Shown here piece after piece: positions 34,935-43,669 of a stretch of 64,000 nucleotides of DNA (positions are counted from its first letter, which is position 1; each line of letters begins with the position of its first letter). The stretch is taken from assembly GCF_049671445.1 (NCBI RefSeq), contig NZ_JBATUX010000118.1, positions 186,001-250,000 of the forward strand. Direction: 5' to 3'. The translations under genes were made by a program, and so were the position numbers. The notes beneath the pieces were generated by a model. That model was not told the origin of the DNA, searched no databases, and was given only the letters and a program-made list of their open reading frames with translations. This stretch comes from Paenisporosarcina sp049671445. GTDB lineage: Bacteria > Bacillota > Bacilli > Bacillales_A > Planococcaceae.

Positions 34935-36189
34935 TAAATGGAGTGAACAAAAAATCGATCAGTTACTTAGCCAAGTGCCCAAACATCAAGACACACGTTC
35001 AAAAGACGAGGTATTGAGACGTTTACAACAAGATGAAAGACTTGCCGAAGTTTCCCCAATGAACCGGAAACGATGGATACCACCAGTTGTAGCATTAGCT
35101 GCATTGATTACGTTAACCCTATTAGGTGCAACGCTAATCAATAAGCCAAATAACTTTATGGATAGTGCATTTGATAGTAATTCACAAAGTGCAGAATCTA
35201 AAGCGATTGAAATGGATTCAAGTGACAATAACCAAACTTCAATAACTGCAGCTGATGAAGATACATCTAATGAATCAAAAGAAGAAGCAGAAACTTTTGA
35301 TGATGCGTCAGAAAAAGTTACTTCTGAAAGTGAAATGCCTGTTGCAAAATCTGCAGTTGGATCAAACGGAACCACTGCCAATTCAAGTGATGTAGAAAAT
35401 CATACAGCTTTTATAATTGGTCTAGTTTCTCAAGATGCACTTGTAGTACCCGTTACATTTTTAATACCTAATGATCAAATTCAAGAGGATTTTGGGAATC
35501 TTTCTCCAAATACTTTGCAATTATATGAGCAATACGCAGATGAAATCGATGAAGAAGGCCTTGGTTTTATTGAATACCACCCTTTTAAAGGATCTTTTGA
35601 AATTGATCAAGACCAACTAAATCATCGGTTACCAAATGAGCATGATTATGACTTATCAAGTGCCACTCTTGAGGCATATAATGAATCACTTCAATTTACT
35701 TTTGAAGGATTTACACAAATCAATCATCAGAATGAAGATGGTAGTCAAGCGGAATTTGATCAAGTCGGTCAAGTAACACCTACTGTTTTATCAAATGGGT
35801 TATTTAAAACGGCTGTTTACCCTTACACAGATTCGACAGGTAAGGTCTATATGGTACCGAGTCTGAATGAAACATATAATAATGTGTCCGAAGCGATGGA
35901 TGCCTTAAAGACGCCTCCAAATGATTTTTTTGGAAAAGCGATACCAAGATCTGTAACTTACACAATTGAAGAAATTCAAGGTATTATTCACATCAAATTC
36001 ACTGAACCTCTCGAGCTTAATTCGTTATCACAAGATCAATCAACTCAATTGATTGAAAGTTTTGTTTTAACAGGAGCTACCTTCGATGTTCAGGTTCAAT
36101 TAGATAATGTCCTTGAAGAACAGTGGAACGGGATTAATTTAACTCAACCAATTGAACAACCATTAGGGCTAAATAAATATAGTTGGTAA
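34924..36189 (+). CDS. rsiX: Anti-sigma-X factor RsiX
   Basis: 421 residues, longer than the about 368 of B. subtilis. The cytoplasmic N-terminus is followed by one membrane helix (about residues 55-74), an acidic Ser/Asp/Glu-rich linker (about 85-150), and two external domains. Assigned from its coupling to sigX, its topology and its membrane-proximal N-terminus; the external part is poorly conserved. It holds sigma X at the membrane by inference. Confidence 0.82.
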   Translation: MSNNKWSEQKIDQLLSQVPKHQDTRSKDEVLRRLQQDERLAEVSPMNRKRWIPPVVALAALITLTLLGATLINKPNNFMDSAFDSNSQSAESKAIEMDSSDNNQTSITAADEDTSNESKEEAETFDDASEKVTSESEMPVAKSAVGSNGTTANSSDVENHTAFIIGLVSQDALVVPVTFLIPNDQIQEDFGNLSPNTLQLYEQYADEIDEEGLGFIEYHPFKGSFEIDQDQLNHRLPNEHDYDLSSATLEAYNESLQFTFEGFTQINHQNEDGSQAEFDQVGQVTPTVLSNGLFKTAVYPYTDSTGKVYMVPSLNETYNNVSEAMDALKTPPNDFFGKAIPRSVTYTIEEIQGIIHIKFTEPLELNSLSQDQSTQLIESFVLTGATFDVQVQLDNVLEEQWNGINLTQPIEQPLGLNKYSW

Positions 36190-36190
36190 C

Positions 36191-36240
36191 AAAAAGAATC
36201 ATTTAGTAGGCTCAAGTAGTTTACAAATGATTCTTTTTTT
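36191..36240 (+). terminator. Terminator after rsiX
   Basis: AAAAGAATCATTT / AAATGATTCTTTT stem with long loop and T-run. Confidence 0.7.
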
Positions 36241-36271
36241 CTTATAGTATAGGATGTAAGTTAATAATGAT

Positions 36272-36403
36272 TCATCTTCGGGGCAGGGTGAAATTCCCGA
36301 TCGGCGGTAATTGAAGAACGTTTTCTTGAGCCCGCGAGCCGTTAAGGCAGGATTTGGTGTGATTCCAAAGCCGACAGTATAGTCTGGATGGGAGAAGGTG
36401 AAG
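36272..36403 (+). ncRNA. FMN riboswitch (RFN element)
   Basis: Conserved RFN text in order: TCTTCGGGGCAGGGTGAAA, CCCGATCGGCGGTAA, GAGCCCGCGAGCC, GATTTGGTGTGATTCCAAAG, CCGACAGTATAGTC and GGATGGGAGAAGG. It stands upstream of a terminator and the riboflavin transporter gene ribU, so FMN would switch ribU off. Confidence 0.95.
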
Positions 36404-36462
36404 GTGCGGTCGTTTTTCGTTCTGTCATTTAACGAGACGCCTATTTAGGTGCGCCTTTTACT

Positions 36463-36494
36463 CCCCAAAGCGATAACGGCTTATGGGGTTTTTT
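36463..36494 (+). terminator. Riboswitch-controlled terminator
   Basis: CCCCAAAGC (36463-36471) pairs with GCTT(A)TGGGG (36479-36488), then TTTTTT, before the ribU ribosome site. Confidence 0.75.
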
Positions 36495-36558
36495 GATGGA
36501 GCTGAAACGAACAAACTTTTCTTCTTGTGGAGTGAATCGACAAAAGGAGAGAGTCATA

Positions 36559-37137
36559 ATGAAGAACAACAAATTGCGTATTATGATCGCAGTTGCGATG
36601 TTGAGTAGTATTTCATTTGTATTAATGCTATTTAATTTTCCATTACCAGCGTTGCCAGCTTTTTTGAAAGTCGACTTTAGTGATGTACCAGCGCTAATCG
36701 CAGCAATAACAATGGGTCCTATAGCTGGAATATTAGTCGCTTTATTTAAAAATATTTTGTACATGATCTTTAGTGGAAGTCCAACGGGTGTGCCGGTAGG
36801 AGAAATGGCGAATTTTGCTACAAGCGTATTATTTATGCTTCCTGTTTATATGGTTTATCGTAAAATTTCAACTACAAAAGGCTTAACGATTGGCTTAATT
36901 GCAGGAGTTTTTACAATGGCTATCGGAATGAGCGTTTTAAATTACGCAGTATTTTTACCAATGTACACATATTTCTTAAATGCGCCTGCAATGACGGGTA
37001 CTGTTTTAACCCAAACCATCTTATTAGGTATTCTGCCATTTAATTTAATCAAAGGTCTGTTACTATCTACCGTTGTCATCTTATTGTTCAAAACGATGAA
37101 AACATGGTTAGATAAGCAACGAGCGATTTTTTCATAA
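36559..37137 (+). CDS. ribU: Riboflavin transporter RibU
   Basis: 192 residues. Substrate-binding (S) component of an ECF-type riboflavin importer, five to six membrane helices. Family text LMLFNFPLPALPAFLKVDFSDVPALIAA and KNILYMIFSGSPTGVPVGEMANF is clear. The open frame runs up to 36493 through the riboswitch terminator, but AAAGGAGAGAG precedes ATG 36559. The energizing EcfAT module is not in this window. Confidence 0.95.
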   Translation: MKNNKLRIMIAVAMLSSISFVLMLFNFPLPALPAFLKVDFSDVPALIAAITMGPIAGILVALFKNILYMIFSGSPTGVPVGEMANFATSVLFMLPVYMVYRKISTTKGLTIGLIAGVFTMAIGMSVLNYAVFLPMYTYFLNAPAMTGTVLTQTILLGILPFNLIKGLLLSTVVILLFKTMKTWLDKQRAIFS

Positions 37138-37161
37138 ATAGAATCATAGTTTAATAATAAT

Positions 37162-37206
37162 AAGAAAGACCTGGTTCGCTTTAAATGCGAATCAGGTCTT
37201 TCTTTC
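37162..37206. terminator. Terminator after ribU
   Basis: AAGAAAGACCTGGTTCGC (37162-37179) pairs with GCGAATCAGGTCTTTCTT (37187-37204). The stem core repeats the one at 10749-10784. Confidence 0.85.
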
Positions 37207-37234
37207 GTTATTTAATGGTAATTAATTACATATA

Positions 37235-37329
37235 ATTAGGAGATTATTGGATAGTTGCAACGAAATCGAGAAAGTTGCAACGAAAAGCCAAAAGTTGCAA
37301 CGAAATCAAAAAAGTTGCAACGAAATGTG
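37235..37329 (+). repeat. 20-bp-period tandem repeat element, copy B
   Basis: Head ATTAGGAG (37235-37242), three variable bases, ATTGGATAGTTGC (37246-37258), then four units starting AGTTGCAACGAAA at 37253, 37273, 37293 and 37313. Spacing is exactly 20 bp, and the last seven bases of each unit vary. It lies 30 bp after the ribU terminator, same strand as ribU. Confidence 0.9.
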
Positions 37330-37512
37330 TTATGAATTGAAAAAACCGAAAAAATTGGATATTTATGTTAAAATATAAAAAATGCTCAATCCTATTTCTA
37401 ATATCCATGAAGTGATTCCTGAATTAGTGGTAGATCATGGTATTGCTTATGAAGACCAAAATCATTGAAAGATATACTCAAAAATTTAATCCGAGAAGGG
37501 AAGTTTTTCTCC

Positions 37513-38397
37513 ATGCTAATCGAAGATATTATTGGACGATTCAATCTAAAAGTTCAAAGCACTATGCCAGTCGCAGACTCTTTTAGTTCAGAGGTTTATC
37601 GACTTTTATTAGACGATGGACAGACAGTATATTGTAAACTGCCATTCACGAAAGAGAAGTGGTATCGGGAATTCAAATGCCTTAACTACCTTCTCGATTC
37701 GGTGAACGTACCCAAAGTTATTAATTTGATAGAACCGTCTGAGACATTTAATGGTGCCTTTTTGCTTACTGCGCTTGAGGGTAATTCTATTACAACTTTA
37801 ACACCAAAGCTGGCAAAAGAAGTAGGTGTGTTACATGCGAAATTACATGAATTGAGCTATGAATTCTATGGCTCTTTTACGAACGAAGGGTTTGAAATAT
37901 TACCTAATAATGATTGGCGATTGTTTATATTATCTACACTTGAACGGTTTGTGCCTTTTGTTCGTCAAACTTTAACTGAGGAATTATACAAGTCATCCTA
38001 CAATAGAATTCAAGAGTTATTCAAATGCTTACCAGCACCAGAACCACCTTCGTTTGTTCATATGGATTTTCGTTTAGCGAATCTCATTGCTCAAGGAAAT
38101 ACACTATCAGGAGTTATTGATTTTGAAAGTTCTCGATTTGGATCCCCAGAAATAGACTTTATCAAACTGTATCGAGATGCGCTAAGTAAGAATCCGACAA
38201 TTTTTGATGCATACAAAATAGGATATGGATCAGTTCGTCCCTTGCTACCCATGGAGCAGTATGTCCAGTTTTATAGTCTATATGATGCCTTTAACTCAAT
38301 AGGATGGTCTACACAAAGAGGGTTAGAAAAAAATCGTGCATTTTATGAAGAGAGTCTCACAATCTTAAAAACCCAACTAGAAATGTCAGCTACTTAG
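37513..38397 (+). CDS. APH-family phosphotransferase (small-molecule kinase)
   Basis: 294 residues from ATG 37513 (AGAAGGGAAG upstream), or 310 from TTG 37465. Protein-kinase-like fold of aminoglycoside and choline kinases: the catalytic loop FVHMDFRLANLI has the Asp base, and IDFESSRFGSPEIDF has the metal Asp. The N-lobe lysine is in VYCKLPF. Substrate unknown; a resistance role cannot be inferred. A 28-codon open frame (37382-37468) without a ribosome site lies just upstream. Accessory gene without B. subtilis counterpart at this place. Confidence 0.75.
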   Translation: MLIEDIIGRFNLKVQSTMPVADSFSSEVYRLLLDDGQTVYCKLPFTKEKWYREFKCLNYLLDSVNVPKVINLIEPSETFNGAFLLTALEGNSITTLTPKLAKEVGVLHAKLHELSYEFYGSFTNEGFEILPNNDWRLFILSTLERFVPFVRQTLTEELYKSSYNRIQELFKCLPAPEPPSFVHMDFRLANLIAQGNTLSGVIDFESSRFGSPEIDFIKLYRDALSKNPTIFDAYKIGYGSVRPLLPMEQYVQFYSLYDAFNSIGWSTQRGLEKNRAFYEESLTILKTQLEMSAT

Positions 38398-38494
38398 GCA
38401 TGGAAATCTTGAAAGAAATGTTGAAAACGGATATTGTTCATCTAAATGAGTAAAAGTCGTGGAAGATAGTTTTGAAGGAAGTGGGGATTACTTG

Positions 38495-39238
38495 ATGGAT
38501 AAGTTAAATAAGAAACCAAAGGTAATGGTGCTTGGAACTTTTCATATGCGGTATACAGCAGATTTATATCGTGTTGAATTTGATAATCTTTTATCACCCC
38601 AAAGACAAGAGGAAATAAGAAAAGTGGTTAATGTCTTAAAGAACTATAACCCAACAAAAATCGCTTTTGAAGTTGTAAAAGAAAAAGATAACTTGTTAAA
38701 CGAAGAATATCAACAATACATAAATGGGCAACTAGAATTAAAAGTAGATGAAATACATCAGTTTGGTTTTCAAACTGCTGCTGAATTAAAACACAAAAAC
38801 ATTTACGCTGTTGATTGGATGGAAAGCGTTGGTAATAGAGCGATCAGTCAAGTTCTTGACTGGGGAAAAATTGAACAACCAGAACTGTCCAATTTTATTG
38901 ATGAAGAGTATATTTCTAAACTTCAACTGGGTCTTGAGGATAAGAGTATTTTTGAAATGATCTGTAAGTATAATGAAGAGAATTTTAATAAGAAGCAGCA
39001 TGAAATGTATATGCAAATCGCCCGCATTGGAAAAGGTGTTGAATACATCGGTATAGATTGGGTTAGATGGTGGTATCAACGGAATCTGATTATCTATACT
39101 AATCTTGCTGAAATCACAAATCTTTTATCTGACCGTACTCTTTTAATAATAGGCTCAGCCCACGTTTATTTAGTTTCACAATTTTTAAAAGAGAGTGGAT
39201 TATTTGATGTTGTAACTATAGATGCATACTTAGAGTGA
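38495..39238 (+). CDS. DUF5694-like protein (TraB/TIKI-type)
   Basis: 247 residues. The N-terminal text KPKVMVLGTFHMRYTADLYR, then LSPQRQEEIRKVVNVLKNYNPTKIAFEV, and the late LLIIGSAHVYLVSQFL with a second His fit the DUF5694 group, which is distantly linked to TraB/GumN proteins of unproven function. The paired GTFH and GSAH histidines could bind metal (inference). No signal peptide. ATG 38495 after GTGGGGA; the longer frame from 38459 lacks a ribosome site. Confidence 0.6.
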   Translation: MDKLNKKPKVMVLGTFHMRYTADLYRVEFDNLLSPQRQEEIRKVVNVLKNYNPTKIAFEVVKEKDNLLNEEYQQYINGQLELKVDEIHQFGFQTAAELKHKNIYAVDWMESVGNRAISQVLDWGKIEQPELSNFIDEEYISKLQLGLEDKSIFEMICKYNEENFNKKQHEMYMQIARIGKGVEYIGIDWVRWWYQRNLIIYTNLAEITNLLSDRTLLIIGSAHVYLVSQFLKESGLFDVVTIDAYLE

Positions 39239-39291
39239 TCGTCTATTGAACTACTGATCGAAACTTCTACAAATTTACATGAAAATTTGCA

Positions 39292-39330
39292 CAAAAAAAA
39301 CTGCGAATCTAATTCGCAGCATTTTTTTAT
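39292..39330. terminator. Terminator of fer (bidirectional)
   Basis: CTGCGAAT / ATTCGCAG stem flanked by A- and T-runs. Confidence 0.85.
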
Positions 39331-39575
39331 TCGTATTTTAATGCATCGCCATCAAATGAATCATCAGCAACTTTGATTGAATCCGTTGGACAGCCTTCGA
39401 ATGCATCTTGCATATCTTCTTCGAGTTCATCTGGAACTTCAGTTGTTCCCATGTTATTATCTAAAATAACAAAGGCAATACCTTCATCATCGTAATCATA
39501 AATATCTGGTGCTGCAGCGCCACAAGCGCCACAAGCGATACATGTATCTTTATCTACAATGGTATACTTCGCCAT
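39327..39575 (-). CDS. fer: Ferredoxin, single [4Fe-4S]
   Basis: 82 residues, the length of B. subtilis Fer. Cluster ligands Cys12, Cys15, Cys18 (CIACGACG) and Cys62 (GCPTDS). Very acidic electron-transfer protein. Lies between ribU and ypbB as in B. subtilis, with the two accessory genes inserted. GGGAGAGG precedes ATG. Confidence 0.95.
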   Translation of the reverse strand: MAKYTIVDKDTCIACGACGAAAPDIYDYDDEGIAFVILDNNMGTTEVPDELEEDMQDAFEGCPTDSIKVADDSFDGDALKYE

Positions 39576-39682
39576 GTTAAACCTCTCCCTTATCTCCGTT
39601 CGCTTGAAAAAGCTTTCGTATTTATTCTAATCATGTTTTCCTCAATTTTCAACCTAAATACTCAATTATTGGAGGAACTCCA

Positions 39683-40735
39683 GTGCTATTTCAACAAATC
39701 ATCTTACATATGGTCGATCGATTGAAAGAAGAACGGACTATTTCTGCTCCTTATCATCTTATTAGAGGCAAACGTTCAGGTCAAACTATTCAGGATGTGA
39801 AAAGTTATCAACTTACAAAATATTTTGCTTTATTTCCTAGACTCACAAAACAAAGTTACGATCAAACCATTCAACAGATGATTGAATCAGGTTGGCTACG
39901 AGTAAATGATTTGTCCATTCCACAAATAACGGCATTAGGGAAACAAATTCTGCAGCATATGCCGAATTTGCACTTGAATGGTTGGTTGTATAGAGGGAAT
40001 GAACGCATATTTTTTCAACGTCTATCATTAGTGACCCAAACCTTATCACATGTGAATGCAAATGACTTGTCGTTTGTTCCTATAGAAAAGGACGAAAAAA
40101 TTCACAATTGGGTTCGCCACTTTTTACATATGGTCTCTTACAAAGATGAGGGGTTTATTGAAAGCTATTACAAAGAATTAAAAACTGCATTCAAATCTGC
40201 GAATCTTAGTGACCTTCATTTAACTATTTTAAGTCATCGATTATCTGGGTATCAAGTTAGTGGTGTAACTTGGCAACAACTGTCTCATAAATTGGAGATC
40301 GATGAGATTGACCTCGAAATTCTTTTGGAGGAATGCTTACATTTAGTACTAGATGAAATTTCGCTGAGTACCAAACTAAAATTATTACCCAAAATGAGTG
40401 AAGGTATCATGACGACAACTCCTTTGACTGAATCAGCTAAAAGAACAGCGGACTTATATAAACAAGGGTATTCGTTTGAACAAATCGTGACATTACGACA
40501 ATTGAAAAAAAGCACGATTGAAGATCATTTTGTAGAAATGGCAATGAACGAACCTTTGTTTTCAATTAATATATTTTTTCCAGGAGAAGACATTCAACCA
40601 GTCATTCAACAAATACAAAATCAACAAACCAAGAAATTAAGAATGTTAAAAGAAACATTTCCAATCTATTCTTATTTTCAATTGCGATTGTTATTGGCCT
40701 CGGGAGGTGACTTAATTGACCAACAATCTACATAA
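39683..40735 (+). CDS. ypbB: Helix-turn-helix protein YpbB
   Basis: 350 residues. Partner gene of recQ in Bacillales; the C-terminal helix-turn-helix is in TADLYKQGYSFEQIVTLRQLKKSTIEDHFVEM. Start GTG after TTGGAGGA. It overlaps the recQ start by 20 bases, so translation is coupled. Role is inferred to be linked to RecQ helicase; no enzymatic motif. Confidence 0.85.
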   Translation: MLFQQIILHMVDRLKEERTISAPYHLIRGKRSGQTIQDVKSYQLTKYFALFPRLTKQSYDQTIQQMIESGWLRVNDLSIPQITALGKQILQHMPNLHLNGWLYRGNERIFFQRLSLVTQTLSHVNANDLSFVPIEKDEKIHNWVRHFLHMVSYKDEGFIESYYKELKTAFKSANLSDLHLTILSHRLSGYQVSGVTWQQLSHKLEIDEIDLEILLEECLHLVLDEISLSTKLKLLPKMSEGIMTTTPLTESAKRTADLYKQGYSFEQIVTLRQLKKSTIEDHFVEMAMNEPLFSINIFFPGEDIQPVIQQIQNQQTKKLRMLKETFPIYSYFQLRLLLASGGDLIDQQST

Positions 40736-42167
40736 GATATTGTTAGAGAAATTTGGTTATTCTTCATTTAGACCAGGTCAACTTGAAATCATTAAAAGTA
40801 TCATACACCAGGAGGACGTTCTGGCAATTTTACCGACCGGTATGGGAAAATCGCTTTGCTATCAACTTCCGGGATATCTATTGCCACATAGTGTGGTCAT
40901 AATTTCGCCATTGCTGGCACTTATGCAAGATCAAGTAGAGCAATTAAAAAAAATGGGTGAAAAAAGGGTAGTTGCTTTTAACTCATTTTTGACACCATCT
41001 GAAAAACAAACACTTTTGAATAAACTTGAAACATATAAATTTATTTTTTTATCGCCTGAAATGATCACGCAAGAGAAAGTAAAAGAGAAATTGAAGTCAA
41101 TTCCAATTTCACTAATTGTAGCGGATGAAGCTCATTGTATTTCGCAATGGGGATACGATTTTAGACCAGATTATTTACGTTTAGGCGAATGGTTAGACAG
41201 TATAAATCGACCGCCAATTTTAGCGTTAACAGCAACCGCAACAAAACAAGTAATGGATGATATAAATACTCATTTAAATATGCGACAACCAACTCAACAT
41301 ATTCAATCGCTTGATCGACCTAATATTCGCTATGCTGCAATAGAAGTTGATTCTAGAGAAGAAAAATTCGAAAAAATAGCAAAACAAATTGTTGATTTTA
41401 CTGGTCCTGGAATTATATATACACAATCAAGGAAGAAAGCGGATCAATACGCTCAGAAATTAATAACTAAAGGACTACGAATTGCTTCATATCATGCTGG
41501 AATGGAGCAAGTAGATAGAATGTTTGTCCAACAGCAATTTTTAAACAATGAAATTGATTGGGTTTGTGCAACCAATGCATTTGGTATGGGAGTTCATAAA
41601 AATGATGTGCGTCAAGTTATTCATGACCATTTTCCATCGTCAGTGGCCAATTATTCACAGGAAATTGGACGGGCAGGAAGAGATGGAAGTGATTCTCTTG
41701 CTACATTGTTTTATACAAAAGATGATGAAGATCTATCCATATTCGTTGCTACGAACGATTTTCCTGATGAAGCACATGTAAACGTATTTGCGGAGTCCAC
41801 CGCTAACGGATTGCAGCCTAATCAAATAGTATCTCAAAACTTATTGTCGGAAACTCATGTGCGAATCTTATCCTATTGGTTATCTATAAAATCGAAGAAA
41901 GAAACGATCAAGATTTTGACTCAATTGAAACTCGAAAAAATACAACAAATTTATCAAATCAAGGATATCTTAATGAATTCTACTTGTATTCGTGAGCAAA
42001 TTGTCCACTTTTTTGGTCAAACCATTCATTCGAACCCACGTAATTGTTGTTCGAAATGCGGTTTGAGTATAAACGAAATAATAGAATCTCCGAAAGAAAA
42101 CTTATCCTATTTAAAATTACAATCATGGGAAAAACGATTATCATCTTTATTCTCCATAATAGATTAG
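40716..42167 (+). CDS. recQ: RecQ-family ATP-dependent DNA helicase
   Basis: 483 residues, short RecQ (B. subtilis RecS type). Motifs: LRPGQ-type start (SSFRPGQLEII), Walker A LPTGMGKSLCYQLP, ADEAHCISQWGYDFRPDY, LALTATAT, SYHAGM, ATNAFGMGVHKNDVR and QEIGRAGRDG. A C-terminal CCSKCG cysteine pair suggests a partial zinc site; no HRDC domain. TTG start after GGGAGGTGA. Confidence 0.93.
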   Translation: MTNNLHKILLEKFGYSSFRPGQLEIIKSIIHQEDVLAILPTGMGKSLCYQLPGYLLPHSVVIISPLLALMQDQVEQLKKMGEKRVVAFNSFLTPSEKQTLLNKLETYKFIFLSPEMITQEKVKEKLKSIPISLIVADEAHCISQWGYDFRPDYLRLGEWLDSINRPPILALTATATKQVMDDINTHLNMRQPTQHIQSLDRPNIRYAAIEVDSREEKFEKIAKQIVDFTGPGIIYTQSRKKADQYAQKLITKGLRIASYHAGMEQVDRMFVQQQFLNNEIDWVCATNAFGMGVHKNDVRQVIHDHFPSSVANYSQEIGRAGRDGSDSLATLFYTKDDEDLSIFVATNDFPDEAHVNVFAESTANGLQPNQIVSQNLLSETHVRILSYWLSIKSKKETIKILTQLKLEKIQQIYQIKDILMNSTCIREQIVHFFGQTIHSNPRNCCSKCGLSINEIIESPKENLSYLKLQSWEKRLSSLFSIID

Positions 42168-42240
42168 ATGTTTGTTTTACTTTTTCGTCAAATTTCGTCA
42201 TAATAAACAAAGACGAAACGTAGAATAGGAGTTTACTGCA

Positions 42241-42894
42241 ATGAATAATGATGATTATCAAAATAAAATAGAAGAGTATCGAAAACCAATTCAAATAAAT
42301 GGTGAAGATCATAAAGTGAAGACGCGAACTTCTAGACGTACCAATACGGCAGATCCAAAGAAAACAAAAAAGAAAGGTAATTTATTATTACCAATTTTGT
42401 TCTTTTTCTTTATTTTAATTCCGGTTTCATTCTTAATTTACGTATTTGCTTTTTATGATCCTAATGCAAATGAAACTACAGTATACGACAATAGCGAACT
42501 GCAATATGAAAAAAATAATGATGAATCACCATCTGAAACTGCTGGCGAAAGTACAGAAACAGAAGCAACAGAAGAAAATACTGATATCGAAACTTCTGAA
42601 GAATCTAGTGAACCTAGTGAACCTAAAGAACAGCAAGAAGAAGAAAAACCCGCAGAGGAAGAGCCAGTAGAAGAACCTGTTGTTGAAGAACCTGAAAAAG
42701 AACAACAACCTGTAGAAGAACCTGTGGTGAGCAAACCAAACAGTGGGAAAACACATGTTGTTCAACCTGGTGAGACACTCTATCGTATTGCCATGAATTA
42801 TTATAAATCTTCTGATGCAGTGGAAGATATTAAAGTAGCAAATGACTTATCTTCGAACGAAATATCAACGGGTCAGACATTAATTCTGCCATAA
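42241..42894 (+). CDS. ypbE: LysM membrane protein YpbE
   Basis: 217 residues: basic cytoplasmic N-terminus, one membrane helix (about 47-70), a long Glu/Pro/Ser/Thr linker (about 80-165), and a C-terminal LysM domain (HVVQPGETLYRIAMNYYKSS to STGQTLILP) that would bind peptidoglycan. Follows recQ as in B. subtilis except that ypbD is missing. Repetitive linker codons create shadow ORFs on other frames. Confidence 0.85.
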   Translation: MNNDDYQNKIEEYRKPIQINGEDHKVKTRTSRRTNTADPKKTKKKGNLLLPILFFFFILIPVSFLIYVFAFYDPNANETTVYDNSELQYEKNNDESPSETAGESTETEATEENTDIETSEESSEPSEPKEQQEEEKPAEEEPVEEPVVEEPEKEQQPVEEPVVSKPNSGKTHVVQPGETLYRIAMNYYKSSDAVEDIKVANDLSSNEISTGQTLILP

Positions 42895-42969
42895 ATTTTG
42901 ATTGAGAAAGAGGATAAGAGGGAATCATATAGAATAGATTACTAATACAGAGAAAAATGAGGTGACAGT

Positions 42970-43599
42970 ATGTTTGCAAAAAGTGTAATGATTCCTAAAG
43001 AAAAATGTATTTCGATTCAAACAACTGAATCAGTACATACAGCCCTGGAAGTATTAGAGAAAAATCAAATTGATGCACTTCCAGTGTTAGAAAATGGGAT
43101 CTACAAAGGAATATTGAATCGCTACATAGTGTATCGAGCTTTTTATTTTAGTGGCTTAAGTAAAGATGAATTCCTATCGACAACATCATTACTGGATGTT
43201 GTAACAAAAGAAGATACCTTCTTATCAATCGATGACGTATTTGAAAACTCATTAGTGCAACTTAATGACTTCCCGATTATTGCAGTGGTTGAAGAAAATA
43301 AATTTTTAGGGTTAGTTACTCGTTACGACACAATGGAACAATTCAGAGGAGCATTTGGTATGGATAAACCAGGTGTTCGAATTTCGTTTACTTCTGTAGA
43401 GACAGAAGGTCGAATTGCTCGTGTAGGGGACATCATCCAAAAGTTTCATGAATCCGTTATTTCCCTTGTTACATTCGACGAAACGGATAAATTATTACGA
43501 CGTATTGTTTTGAAAATCGAAAAACGTGATAATGTTCAAAAGTTTTTGAAGGAACTTGATAAATCTGGTTTCCGAGTCCTAGATATTCAAGAAGATTAA
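42970..43599 (+). CDS. CBS-domain protein with C-terminal ACT-like region
   Basis: 209 residues. Two CBS motifs (about 8-60 and 70-130) and a C-terminal ACT-like part (about 138-205). The layout resembles CbpA-type c-di-AMP-binding proteins of Listeria, but ligand is inferred. Starts with AVMIPKEKC-like text (KSVMIPKEKCISIQ) typical of cytosolic CBS sensors. GAGGTGACA precedes the ATG. Confidence 0.75.
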   Translation: MFAKSVMIPKEKCISIQTTESVHTALEVLEKNQIDALPVLENGIYKGILNRYIVYRAFYFSGLSKDEFLSTTSLLDVVTKEDTFLSIDDVFENSLVQLNDFPIIAVVEENKFLGLVTRYDTMEQFRGAFGMDKPGVRISFTSVETEGRIARVGDIIQKFHESVISLVTFDETDKLLRRIVLKIEKRDNVQKFLKELDKSGFRVLDIQED

Positions 43600-43612
43600 A
43601 TCTTAGACATTA

Positions 43613-43650
43613 TAAAAAGAAAGGGGCGGGGTAACCCTCCTCTTTTTATT
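43613..43650 (+). terminator. Terminator after the CBS gene
   Basis: AAAAAG...GGGGCGGG / CCCTCCTCTTTTT imperfect stem with T-run. Confidence 0.6.
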
Positions 43651-43669
43651 TTGATAAAGAGGTGAAGAA

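Noticed and set aside
37382..37468. 28-codon ORF before the APH-type gene
   Set aside because: No ribosome site and no recognisable sequence; may be leader or remnant.
42453..42765. Ser/Gly-rich and Phe-rich ORFs opposite ypbE
   Set aside because: Mirror reading of the Glu/Pro repeat codons of the YpbE linker.
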